Source of the DNA: CADEGZ01 sp035443705
GTDB lineage: Bacteria; Pseudomonadota; Gammaproteobacteria; UBA6186; Azoamicaceae
NCBI GenBank assembly: GCA_035443705.1
Contig: DAORSV010000011.1
Coordinates: forward strand, 1-29,760
Reading direction: 5' to 3'
DNA length: 29,760 nt
The position numbers were made by a program, and so were the translations under genes. The notes beneath the pieces were generated by a model. The model was not told the DNA's origin. It saw only the letters and a list, made by a program, of their open reading frames with translations, and did not search any database. This document shows, one piece after another, positions 16,031 to 22,555 of the stretch (position 1 is its first letter; every line of letters starts with the position of its first letter).

Positions 16031-16774
16031 ATGCTGAATATGTCTAAGCATTGGAAACGTCTACGCGTCTGGTGGGACTCTCCTTTGGGATTGGCTTTTT
16101 TAAAGTCGGAAGAAGAGCAAGTCAAAAAAATGCTGCCTCAATTGTTTGGATATCATCTGTTGGTATTGGGGGAGCCGGTTTTTTTACAATGCGTACAAGA
16201 CAGCGCCATAACACATCGTGTTGCGATCCATCCCTCTGCAAGCTTCTCCGAAACCTGTAGTACCTTAAGATCAAGACACGATAAATTACCGGTTATTTCG
16301 GATGGCGTTGATTTGATTTATTTGGCGCAGTGTTTGGCATTTATAAAAAATCCCCATGAAGTTGTGCGTGAAGCGTTTCGTGTTTTGATCCCTGAAGGTC
16401 ATGTGATTATTTCTAATTTTAACCCATGGAGTGTTTGGGGACTTTGGCGATGGTGTCTGCATTATATTAAACGTGTACCTTGGGATGGTCATTTTATTTC
16501 GGTTACACGCTTAAAAGATTGGTTGGCGCTATTGGGATTTGATGTTTTAGAAGTCAGACGCTATTTTTTTAGACCACCCATTTCACACCCTGTTATATTA
16601 CAGCGTTTAGAATGGCTAGAAAAACTGGGACGCTGGTGTTGGCCATTTTTTGGTGGAGGATATGTGTTATTAGCACAGAAACGGATAATGACTTTAACAC
16701 CGATTCGACCTTTTTTTGTAACAGAGCGCACAGTCCTCGTGCCGAGTGGGATAGAGCCTGTACGATCCGAATAA
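16031..16774 (+). CDS. yafS: YafS-type class I SAM methyltransferase-like protein
   Basis: The protein has 247 residues from ATG 16031 and resembles E. coli YafS: WWDSPLG at the N-terminus, LFGYHLLVLGEP, the DLIYLAQCLAFIKNPHEVVREAFRVL and GHVIISNFNPWSVWGL blocks of the Methyltransf_11 fold, and TRLKDWLALLGFDV. The glycine-rich SAM motif I is weak (LVLGEP rather than ExGxGxG), as in YafS itself, so catalysis is uncertain and the substrate is unknown. AGGGGA about 10 bases upstream supports the chosen ATG; the ATG three codons later is an alternative. The gene is divergent from mltD, matching the yafS-gloB-mltD neighbourhood of E. coli with gloB missing. It converges with the amine oxidase gene ten bases away. 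Confidence 0.8.
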   Translation: MLNMSKHWKRLRVWWDSPLGLAFLKSEEEQVKKMLPQLFGYHLLVLGEPVFLQCVQDSAITHRVAIHPSASFSETCSTLRSRHDKLPVISDGVDLIYLAQCLAFIKNPHEVVREAFRVLIPEGHVIISNFNPWSVWGLWRWCLHYIKRVPWDGHFISVTRLKDWLALLGFDVLEVRRYFFRPPISHPVILQRLEWLEKLGRWCWPFFGGGYVLLAQKRIMTLTPIRPFFVTERTVLVPSGIEPVRSE

Positions 16775-16783
16775 TGGATAGTT

Positions 16784-18169
16784 TTAGGTAGGGGCGGATC
16801 GCTGTGTCCGCCCTCGTAGTTCCGCATTTTTCAAATGGTGGTTGACATCAAGTGCTGCGCGTATGCCTGAAATATAAGCACCTTGAACAGTCTCTCGATT
16901 TTTATTGGCAATCGTGTGTGCTCCTGCAAAAAATAATCCGCCCTGTTCTGGTTTTTCAAAATTCCTCAGTTCTCTACTTTCACACTGAAGACCATAACAA
17001 GAAGTACTGCCTAAAGCATAAGGATCAGATTCCCAATGGGTTACAAAAGCATTTTTTAAAGCGATAGCCGTTTTGCCATAAGCCTCTTGCAGCGGTAACA
17101 ATGCTTTTTCAACGATATGATCGTCTGTGTTTTCTTTAAAACAGGCTTCGGATGCATAAAAGTTGCAGACTAAGGCAGGTGTTTTCTGATTTGAAAAATG
17201 AAATAAATTAAGGTATTCAGGAAAGTGATGATAATGCTTGCTACCTGGAAAAAGAAAGTGGGTGTCGATTGGCCAAAAAACTTTTTTGAATTCCAAAACA
17301 ACTTTATTATGAAACCCGACTTTTAGATGTTTTATTAATTGTTGTTTTTCAGGAGAGAGTTTAGGAAAAAAATGAATACTTTGATTTTGTAAAACACCGA
17401 TAGGAACAGCACACAATATACGTTTTGCGGTATATTTTTCGCCATTTGTCGCGATAACCTGTGTAGTATCACTATTATGATAATGCACAGCTTCTACAGG
17501 TGTGCTCAACAAGATTTTAACTTTGCCTGTCGCGATTGCTTTTTTTGCCATAGCTTCGGGTAATTGTTGATAGCCACCGTTGATAAATGTCGCTTCTGCA
17601 GATCCTCTAAAACCATCAGAATCATAGAATGTTGCATCTGTACCAAAGTGCATCAATTCCAAAAGCGAGACGTTATGTGGCAAAGTGCCAGTTTGTTGTT
17701 CGATCATATGGATAAGCGCTTGTTTGCCGATAAATTCAGTGCTGTTTAGTTTAAGGTGGCTGTGAAAATTTAAGTCTTGTATTTTTAGAACTTCTCCTAA
17801 AGAAGGCCATGTTTTCCAAGGGAATCGTTTGGCTTCATTTATCAATTTCGTCGCATTCTCAAAATAGCCTTCTGCCTTAAATGTTGTTGAAGGGATGGAA
17901 TCGATGGGCATGGTTGTTAGATTGAGGTGACGAATTAACGGTAGCAAAGGGTTTGGTTGTTCTGTTGTACCTGGATTTAACAGCAGATTGGCTCCCATTT
18001 CTATGGGGAGACCATCCTGCATTTCTTGCGTATGAATACGTCCACCGACGCGATTTTTGGCCTCTAGCACGAGAACGGTATGACCCAGATCTGCGAGATG
18101 TTGTGCGGCTGAGAGCCCCGCCATACCCGCACCAATCACGATTACATTGTATTCTGTTTTACTCGTCAT
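16784..18169 (-). CDS. Flavin amine oxidase (polyamine oxidase/LSD1-like family)
   Basis: This 461-residue FAD enzyme has an N-terminal Rossmann motif (GAGMAG, 13-18), the VLEAKNRVGGRI FAD-binding block, RxG-like GANLLLNPG, and a C-terminal FAD motif FFAGAHTIANKNRETVQGAYISG at about 418-440. Proteins of this Amino_oxidase family oxidise polyamines, monoamines or other amines, giving an aldehyde or amine and H2O2. The substrate cannot be told from sequence. HWESDPYALGSTSCY matches the W-x-x-DPY-x-x-GSYS-like block of polyamine oxidases. No signal peptide is seen, so it is probably cytosolic. The last ten residues (RGRTQRSAPT) are encoded by a palindromic repeat at 16789-16817 that also leads into the stop, so the original C-terminus has been altered. 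Confidence 0.85.
   Translation of the reverse strand: MTSKTEYNVIVIGAGMAGLSAAQHLADLGHTVLVLEAKNRVGGRIHTQEMQDGLPIEMGANLLLNPGTTEQPNPLLPLIRHLNLTTMPIDSIPSTTFKAEGYFENATKLINEAKRFPWKTWPSLGEVLKIQDLNFHSHLKLNSTEFIGKQALIHMIEQQTGTLPHNVSLLELMHFGTDATFYDSDGFRGSAEATFINGGYQQLPEAMAKKAIATGKVKILLSTPVEAVHYHNSDTTQVIATNGEKYTAKRILCAVPIGVLQNQSIHFFPKLSPEKQQLIKHLKVGFHNKVVLEFKKVFWPIDTHFLFPGSKHYHHFPEYLNLFHFSNQKTPALVCNFYASEACFKENTDDHIVEKALLPLQEAYGKTAIALKNAFVTHWESDPYALGSTSCYGLQCESRELRNFEKPEQGGLFFAGAHTIANKNRETVQGAYISGIRAALDVNHHLKNAELRGRTQRSAPT
16789..16817. repeat. Palindromic repeat (family A), copy 1
   Basis: GGGCGGA (16792-16798) and TCCGCCC (16807-16813) form a perfect 7-base stem; flanking TAG and GTA bases extend symmetry. 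Same element as at 20142, 21009 and 27442. It lies over the 3' end of the amine oxidase gene and also next to the yafS stop, so the hairpin could end transcription from both sides. Confidence 0.65.
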
Positions 18170-18205
18170 TTTTTTCAGTATATACCTATTACACTTTTCA
18201 TTGTA

Positions 18206-18239
18206 CTAAAAGCCCCTTCTTCAGGCGAGAGGATTTTAG
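18206..18239 (-). terminator. Predicted terminator of the DUF3579 gene
   Basis: CTAAAA (18206-18211) and TTTTAG (18234-18239) pair, with an inner stem of TCCTCT/AGGGG type on the minus strand. It follows the DUF3579 stop in the gap before the amine oxidase gene, on the same strand, so those two genes may be separate units. Confidence 0.4.
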
Positions 18240-18240
18240 A

Positions 18241-18528
18241 TTAGTCTTCCTCACCACAAATTTTAAGTTTATTTTTATGTGCAAATTCAAGGATATGTTC
18301 ATACAAAGCGGGGTTGGTGTTTTTTAAAGACTTATCTAAAACGAGGCATTTGTGTTCATTTTGTATAGAAGGTCGTAGTAACGGAGAATAAAAAATACGG
18401 TGATTTCTAAAAGTAGAAAGCGTTCCACTCATTCGTTCAGCCCAATCACTGGGCCTAAAGGATTCGCCATCTTGGGTCACACCTTCTATCACAATTTTAG
18501 CATTTGAGTCCTGTTTATCTTTTTTCAT
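18241..18528 (-). CDS. DUF3579 family protein
   Basis: The protein has 95 residues and belongs to the DUF3579 family of beta/gammaproteobacteria, recognisable from IVIEGVTQDGESFRPSDWAER, the central YSPLLRPS, KCLVLDKSL and a final helix YEHILEFAHKNKLKI. No function is known to me. It is small, soluble and full length. It is divergent from feoB; the 228 bases between (18529-18756) hold the feoB promoter, a Fur-like site and a 20-base imperfect palindrome that could serve either gene. Confidence 0.82.
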   Translation of the reverse strand: MKKDKQDSNAKIVIEGVTQDGESFRPSDWAERMSGTLSTFRNHRIFYSPLLRPSIQNEHKCLVLDKSLKNTNPALYEHILEFAHKNKLKICGEED

Positions 18529-18625
18529 TGCCGCTTATTTTATGAGCCCTACAACTTGGTTACATGTTTAAGTTTAGTTCAAAAACGGGTCGCTTTGCTT
18601 GGTTTAATTATAGGTCTTTTAAGTA

Positions 18626-18645
18626 TTTGCACTATAAAGTGTAAA
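18626..18645. promoter_or_regulatory. Imperfect palindrome between DUF3579 and feoB genes
   Basis: TTTGCACT (18626-18633) and AGTGTAAA (18638-18645) are reverse complements with one mismatch, separated by ATAA. It could be an operator for the DUF3579 gene, about 100 bases away. It does not match the Fur consensus. Regulator unknown. Confidence 0.3.
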
Positions 18646-18690
18646 AAAACTTGCATACACATGCTTTGTTCGCTTATGAGCTAATTGTGC

Positions 18691-18719
18691 TTGACGGCTT
18701 AGTCCTTTTCTTCGACAAT
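18691..18719 (+). promoter_or_regulatory. Predicted sigma70 promoter of feoB
   Basis: TTGACG (18691-18696), 17-base spacer, GACAAT (18714-18719). Transcription would start near 18726, inside the Fur-like site and about 30 bases before the feoB ATG. Confidence 0.45.
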
Positions 18720-18738
18720 GTAAATAATTCTCATTTAG
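18720..18738. promoter_or_regulatory. Fur-box-like operator upstream of feoB
   Basis: GTAAATAATTCTCATTTAG matches the 19-base Fur consensus GATAATGATAATCATTATC at 11 positions, best in the right half (TCATT). It directly follows the predicted -10 box and covers the expected transcription start, the position where Fur with iron represses. Its link to an iron transporter gene raises confidence. Confidence 0.5.
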
Positions 18739-18756
18739 AATTTGAACTATACTAAC

Positions 18757-20139
18757 ATGCACGATAAGACCCGCACAATTTGGACACACAGAATCGATAC
18801 CGTTGTATTGAACCGATTTTTTGGGATTCCGTTATTTTTTAGTTGCATGTATGTTGTTTTTAGTGCCGCGATACAGATAAGTGACGTATTCAAGGGTTAT
18901 TTAGAGCTTGCGACAGACACATTCTTCATTGATCGGGTTAATGCAGGGCTTATCTATTTGCAGGCACCCGATTGGGTGATCCGTTTGATCGCCTTTGGGG
19001 TAGGGCAAGGACTTAAAACAACGATAAGCTTTATTCCCGTGATTGCGGTCATGTTGTTCGCTATTTCCTTTTTAGAAGCATCGGGATACATGGCACGGGC
19101 TGCTTTTGTGATGGAGCGCGTGATGCGATGGGTTGGGTTGCCCGGAAAATCGTTTGTGCCAATGATTATCGGATTTGGGTGTAATGTACCTGCTGTGATG
19201 GCGGCAAGATCGCTTGAGAATTATCGTGAGCGCGTTTTAACGATTTTAATGAGCCCTTTTATGTCTTGCGGGGCAAGGCTCACTATTTATGCGCTTTTTG
19301 TTTCGGCTTTTTTCCCAGAAAATGGGCAAAATATTATTTTTGGGCTCTATTTAATTGGGATCGCAGTTGCGTTAATAACCGGTTTTGCACTGCGTTCCAG
19401 TGTGTTAAAGGATGAAGGTTCGAGTCTCGTTATTGAATTACCGCCTTATCGGTACCCTCGAATAGGGTTGTTATGTGTCGCTACCGGACGTCGCCTAAAG
19501 CATTTTGTTTTAAAAGCAGGATCATTGATTGTGCCATTGTGTGCGGTGATTGCGCTTTTAGGCGTGGTTGATAATAAAGTGGGGGCAAATAATTTTTTAG
19601 CAACCGCAGGGCGGGCGCTGACACCCATATTTGCTCCGATGGGTATTAAGGACGATAACTGGCCGGCAACGGTGGGATTAATGACTGGAGTCTTAGCAAA
19701 AGAAGTGGTGGTGGGTACATTAAATACCTTATATGCAGAGGAAGCACATTCAGAAAGTCTAGCGAGAAACGAGGAAGATGGCGTCGGAGCAGTGGGTGTG
19801 ATGGTCAATCGGTTTGGTAGTTCTGCTGCGGCTTTTGCTTATCTTTTATTTGTCTTATTGTATTTTCCCTGCGTGTCGGTGGTTGCAACCGTGGCGCGAG
19901 AGTTGAATCGTTCTTGGGCGCTGTTTTCTGTGGTTTGGACAACGGGGATTGCCTATATAACGGCCGTTTTGTTTTATCAATGCGCTACTTTTCTAGAAAA
20001 CCCTAGGGTTGCTACGGCCTGGATTACTGGGATGTGCGGGGTATTAGTCGTTACATTTTATGGGGTTCGAAAACGTATGCGCTATAAAATGAATAGGATC
20101 CCTAAGCCCTTTCCAACACACATTATGATTAGCGAATAA
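18757..20139 (+). CDS. feoB: Ferrous iron transporter FeoB, membrane domain only
   Basis: FeoB imports Fe(II) across the inner membrane. This protein (460 residues from ATG 18757; a TTG at 18742 would add five) begins at the HRIDTVVLNRFFGIPLFF segment, which in normal FeoB of about 750-770 residues comes after the GTPase and helical domains. Thus about 270 N-terminal residues, including G1-G5 motifs, are absent. The membrane part looks complete: both Gate motifs with GFGCNVPAVMAAR and SPFMSCGARL, VLAKEVVVGTLNTLY, and FGSSAAAFAYLLFVLLYFPC near the end. feoA is also absent. No G-domain remnant is visible in the 228 bases upstream, which instead carry a promoter and Fur-like site. The ribosome binding site is weak. 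It may work with a G protein encoded elsewhere, be a decayed gene, or transport without one. Confidence 0.88.
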   Translation: MHDKTRTIWTHRIDTVVLNRFFGIPLFFSCMYVVFSAAIQISDVFKGYLELATDTFFIDRVNAGLIYLQAPDWVIRLIAFGVGQGLKTTISFIPVIAVMLFAISFLEASGYMARAAFVMERVMRWVGLPGKSFVPMIIGFGCNVPAVMAARSLENYRERVLTILMSPFMSCGARLTIYALFVSAFFPENGQNIIFGLYLIGIAVALITGFALRSSVLKDEGSSLVIELPPYRYPRIGLLCVATGRRLKHFVLKAGSLIVPLCAVIALLGVVDNKVGANNFLATAGRALTPIFAPMGIKDDNWPATVGLMTGVLAKEVVVGTLNTLYAEEAHSESLARNEEDGVGAVGVMVNRFGSSAAAFAYLLFVLLYFPCVSVVATVARELNRSWALFSVVWTTGIAYITAVLFYQCATFLENPRVATAWITGMCGVLVVTFYGVRKRMRYKMNRIPKPFPTHIMISE

Positions 20140-20141
20140 GC

Positions 20142-20173
20142 AAAAAGGGCAGATTTTTATGTCCGCCCTTTTT
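20142..20173. terminator. Bidirectional hairpin terminator, family A repeat copy 2
   Basis: AAAAAGGGC (20142-20150) and GCCCTTTTT (20165-20173) are perfect arms. The A and T tails give a T run in both directions, suiting the convergent feoB and HU-like genes. The core, on the minus strand GGGCGGACAT ... TCTGCCC, is a diverged copy of the family A repeat. Confidence 0.65.
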
Positions 20174-20212
20174 GGTTTTATAACGAAATTTTTTGTCTTA
20201 CGCTATTGGGTA

Positions 20213-20674
20213 TTACACCATAGCTTTTAGACGTTGCAAAGGTCTTAGTTTGACAACATTTCGTGCAGGTTTGGCTTTAAACATCATTTCTTCGCCCGTA
20301 AAAGGATTAACCCCTTTGCGTGCTTTTGTTGCTGGTTTATGTTTAACACTGATTTTAACCAGTCCAGGAATGGTGAATTGACCAGGACCTTGTTTCTTTA
20401 GATGCGCAGCAATAACCGTACCCAAATCATCAAATAAAGTGGATATTTCTTTTCGCTGTAAACCTGTGCAACCGGCCAAAGTGGTAAATAATTGTCCTTT
20501 TGTAAAGGCTTTATCAACGCTCGAGAGCGAAAGCTTCTTAACAGGCGCTTTCTTGACAGAGACTGCTTTAGAGGGTTTGCTTTTTGCTATTGGTTTCTTT
20601 TGAACTCGGGCGGTGGTTTTTTTCACTGCCTTTTTAGCGACTGGACGAGTGGGCTTGCGTTTTTTCGCGGCCAT
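20213..20674 (-). CDS. HU/IHF-like DNA-binding protein with lysine-rich N-terminal tail
   Basis: From ATG 20674 the protein has 153 residues. Residues 2-48 are a Lys/Ala/Pro-rich tail (AAKKRKPTRPVAKKAVKK type) like that of histone H1. Residues about 50-153 are an HU-like DNA-binding domain, with FTIPGLVKISVKHKPATKARKGVNPFTGEEM and AKPARNVVKLRPL, the arm and closing strand of the fold. It probably compacts or bends DNA in the nucleoid. I chose this start because AAGGAG lies 6 bases before it. A promoter is predicted at 20707-20735. Such tailed HU proteins occur in Legionella/Coxiella relatives and other bacteria, from memory. Confidence 0.85.
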   Translation of the reverse strand: MAAKKRKPTRPVAKKAVKKTTARVQKKPIAKSKPSKAVSVKKAPVKKLSLSSVDKAFTKGQLFTTLAGCTGLQRKEISTLFDDLGTVIAAHLKKQGPGQFTIPGLVKISVKHKPATKARKGVNPFTGEEMMFKAKPARNVVKLRPLQRLKAMV

Positions 20675-20706
20675 GTCATGCTCCTTAAAAAAATCAAACA
20701 TAAACT

Positions 20707-20735
20707 AGTGTAGGCATAACGCTTGCATTCAGCAA
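20707..20735 (-). promoter_or_regulatory. Predicted sigma70 promoter of the HU-like gene
   Basis: On the minus strand TTGCTG (plus 20730-20735), 17 bases, TACACT (plus 20707-20712). The leader to ATG 20674 would be about 25-30 bases and include AAGGAG. The rest of the 405-base divergent gap (20675-21079) holds the rplM promoter and a family A repeat; I see nothing else between 20740 and 20960. Confidence 0.45.
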
Positions 20736-20966
20736 GGTTTTTTACACGCTTTTTAGAGTACTACAACTTTTTCGTCTTGATAACCTAACCGCGATTAAGC
20801 GGGTAAATTTCCTAAGATCGCGTTCATGCTACCCTAGAGCTGTTTTAGAAGTCAATTGTAGATGCATTCTTTGTTGTTTTTGGTCGCTTTTGAGCGTTTT
20901 TGCAGCAAGACACGTCTCTGTTAAGGCGCTTTCTGTACCGATTTTCGAGTTTTGTCTTTTTGCGCC

Positions 20967-20995
20967 TTGTATTTTTATTCATAGTTTTGTATGAT
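20967..20995 (+). promoter_or_regulatory. Predicted sigma70 promoter of rplM-rpsI
   Basis: TTGTAT (20967-20972), 17-base spacer, TATGAT (20990-20995). Start of transcription would be near 21002, placing a family A repeat hairpin (21009-21034) at the very 5' end of the 80-base leader. Confidence 0.5.
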
Positions 20996-21008
20996 GCCCC
21001 TTCTTGTT

Positions 21009-21034
21009 GGGCGGACACAGAGATCCGCTTCTAC
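21009..21034. repeat. Palindromic repeat (family A), copy 3, in the rplM leader
   Basis: GGGCGGACACAGAGATCCGC shares the family A core; compare GGGCGGACACAGCGATCCGC on the minus strand of copy 1. Here the right arm has decayed (CCGCTTCTAC instead of CCGCCCCTAC), so the hairpin is shorter, pairing GCGGA (21011-21015) with TCCGC (21024-21028). Confidence 0.6.
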
Positions 21035-21079
21035 ATATTTGTTTGTGTAATTTGATTCTCTAACTGGGGACCTAGGTTA

Positions 21080-21508
21080 ATGAAAACATTCAGTGCAAAG
21101 TCCGAAGAAATCCAGCATGCTTGGTTTTTAGTCGATGCTAAGGGCAAGGTTTTAGGACGCTTGGCGAGCGAAATTGCTCGACGTTTAAAGGGTAAACATA
21201 AGCCAGAATATACAACGCATGTCGATACGGGAGACTGTATCGTGGTGATAAATGCAGGTGATATTCGAGTAACTGGCAGAAAAGCCAAAGATAAGCTTTA
21301 TCATCACCACAGTGGCTATCCAGGCGGTCTGAAGGAAGAATCTTTCGAATCCTTGGTTGCGCGTCGTCCAGAGCGTGTAATAGAGCTCGCGGTAAAGGGT
21401 ATGCTTCCCAAAAATCCATTAGGGCGTGCGATGTTGCGTAAACTGAAAATTTATGCCGGCGCTGCGCATCCACATTCTGCTCAACAACCTGAAATTTTAG
21501 ATATCTAA
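21080..21508 (+). CDS. rplM: 50S ribosomal protein L13
   Basis: An early-assembling large-subunit protein. The 142 residues equal the E. coli length. Typical blocks: FSAKSEEIQHAWFLVDAKGKVLGRLASEIA, KPEYTTHVDTGDCIVVINA, YHHHSGYPGG, VKGMLPKNPLGRAMLRKLKIYAG. It is cotranscribed with rpsI, 12 bases downstream, from the promoter at 20967-20995. In E. coli L13 and S9 are also one operon. Confidence 0.98.
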   Translation: MKTFSAKSEEIQHAWFLVDAKGKVLGRLASEIARRLKGKHKPEYTTHVDTGDCIVVINAGDIRVTGRKAKDKLYHHHSGYPGGLKEESFESLVARRPERVIELAVKGMLPKNPLGRAMLRKLKIYAGAAHPHSAQQPEILDI

Positions 21509-21520
21509 CTAGGTAGAAAT

Positions 21521-22024
21521 ATGATTGTAACAGCAAAAAAGACTTTAGCCTCTGGGAAAAAACGCCAATGTTATGCAACCGGTCGTCGTAAGACTTCTAC
21601 CGCACGGGTTTTCTTAAGACCTGGCACAGGTAACATAACGGTTAATACACAAGGTTTAGATGTGTATTTTGGTCGCAAAACGGCTCGTATGGTTGTTCGA
21701 CAACCTTTAGAGTTGATCGAAGTCACCGATAAATTTGATGTGGTGGTTACCGTTAAAGGCGGTGGTATTATGGGACAAGCGGGCGCGATTCGTCATGGGA
21801 TTAGCCGTGCTTTGATTAAATACGATGAAGAGATTAATCCACCAAAAGTAGTTGAAGCAATAGAAGGCGAAGAAGCCGTTGAAGCCGCTGCTGACAGTTC
21901 TAGCACGAGCTTTAGAAGAATATTGCGAAAAGCAGGTTTTGTAACACGAGATTCCAGAAAAGTCGAACGTAAGAAAATTGGCTTGCATGGTGCACGTAAG
22001 AGACCTCAATACTCTAAGCGATAA
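21521..22024 (+). CDS. rpsI: 30S ribosomal protein S9 with a 26-residue internal insertion
   Basis: S9 binds the head of the 30S subunit and its C-terminal tail reaches the P-site tRNA. Here it is 167 residues against 130 in E. coli. The core is well kept: YATGRRKTSTARVF, YFGRKTARMVVRQPLEL, TVKGGGIMGQAGAIRHGISRAL, LRKAGFVTRDSRKVERKKIGL and the tail RPQYSKR. The extra length is an N-terminal extension of about 11 residues and an acidic, Ala/Ser-rich insertion of 26 residues (104-129, nucleotides 21830-21907) between YDE and SFRRILRKAGF. The reading frame is intact on both sides, and the tail Lys-Arg needed at the P site is present, so the protein is probably functional. The insertion may be an expanded surface loop. 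Confidence 0.96.
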   Translation: MIVTAKKTLASGKKRQCYATGRRKTSTARVFLRPGTGNITVNTQGLDVYFGRKTARMVVRQPLELIEVTDKFDVVVTVKGGGIMGQAGAIRHGISRALIKYDEEINPPKVVEAIEGEEAVEAAADSSSTSFRRILRKAGFVTRDSRKVERKKIGLHGARKRPQYSKR

Positions 22025-22031
22025 GCTTTTT

Positions 22032-22057
22032 CACCCCCTCATCTGGCGCTATGCGCC
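22032..22057. repeat. Palindromic repeat (family C), copy 2
   Basis: CCTCATCTGGCGCTATGCGCC with hairpin GGCGC-TAT-GCGCC (22045-22057). Nearly identical, in reverse orientation, to 15982-16020. It follows the rpsI stop by eight bases and continues into the terminator-like stem at 22060. Confidence 0.6.
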
Positions 22058-22059
22058 AC

Positions 22060-22082
22060 CTTCTCCCGCTAAACGGGAGAAG
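22060..22082 (+). terminator. Strong hairpin after rpsI
   Basis: CTTCTCCCG (22060-22068) and CGGGAGAAG (22074-22082) form a perfect 9-base stem with a CTAAA loop. There is no T run behind it, so termination may be partial; the tRNA-Gln gene starts 18 bases later. The stem is likely the second half of the family C element. Confidence 0.5.
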
Positions 22083-22099
22083 GGAATTGCTACCCCGAT

Positions 22100-22173
22100 T
22101 GGGGGATCGTCTAGTGGTAGGACTACAGACTCTGACTCTGTTAACCTAGGTTCGAATCCTAGTCCCCCAGCCA
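22100..22173 (+). tRNA. tRNA-Gln, anticodon CTG
   Basis: A complete cloverleaf: acceptor TGGGGGA (22100-22106) pairs with TCCCCCA (22163-22169); D stem GTC/GAC; anticodon stem ACAGA/TCTGT with loop CTCTGAC, giving anticodon CTG for codon CAG; T arm CTAGG-TTCGAAT-CCTAG; discriminator G and an encoded CCA (22171-22173). Position 37 is A, the base RlmN methylates in tRNA-Gln of E. coli. It sits alone between rpsI and the second mntA gene. A 3' tRNA end is a common insertion point for mobile DNA. Confidence 0.95.
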
Positions 22174-22225
22174 GAATTTCGCTTGTGAGATCAAATGGTT
22201 ACACAGTTATCAGGTAAATATCTGT

Positions 22226-22555
22226 ATGGATGCGCATTTTTCAAAACGGGTTCGATTAAAAGAATTTGAGATCAAAGCGATCCTTCAATGTTTTGCGAGA
22301 TATTTTTTATTGGATGATCATCTTTGGGTGTTTGGTTCACGTGCGGACATACAAAAAAAAGGTGGAGATATCGATCTCTACATAGAAACAAAGATGAACT
22401 CGAGAGAAGTCTATAAGGCTAAAATGGATTTTTTACACGCAGTGTGTGACAAAATTGGCGATCAAAAAATAGATATTGTTGTACACCTCATTGATGATAA
22501 TATTAAACTACCTATTTACATGATTGCTAAAACTGAAGGCGTGCAACTTGTATGA
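22226..22555 (+). CDS. MntA-like nucleotidyltransferase antitoxin, second system
   Basis: This 109-residue minimal nucleotidyltransferase has GSX9DXD (Gly37-Ser38, Asp48, Asp50 in FGSRADIQKKGGDIDLYIE) and a third acidic position in QKIDIVVHL. It is likely the AMP-transferring antitoxin of the HEPN protein encoded next, with which it overlaps by four bases (22552-22555). It differs strongly in sequence from the MntA at 13019 and precedes its partner rather than following it, so it is not a recent duplicate. It begins 52 bases after tRNA-Gln. The ribosome binding site is weak. Composition is AT-richer than the flanking ribosomal and cytochrome genes. Confidence 0.8.
   Translation: MDAHFSKRVRLKEFEIKAILQCFARYFLLDDHLWVFGSRADIQKKGGDIDLYIETKMNSREVYKAKMDFLHAVCDKIGDQKIDIVVHLIDDNIKLPIYMIAKTEGVQLV

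Noticed and set aside
18529..18756. Remnant of feoA or the FeoB G domain upstream of feoB
   Set aside because: No P-loop (GxPNxGKT/S), other G motif or FeoA-like sequence could be read in any frame; the stretch looks like regulatory DNA.
22026..22082. CRISPR-like or phage attachment structure next to tRNA-Gln
   Set aside because: The repeats are single palindromes, not regularly spaced arrays, and no integrase, cas gene or duplicated tRNA end is present.
21978..22217. Reading frame spanning the end of rpsI, repeat and tRNA-Gln
   Set aside because: It is explained by rpsI and the tRNA gene on the same strand; no coding signal of its own.
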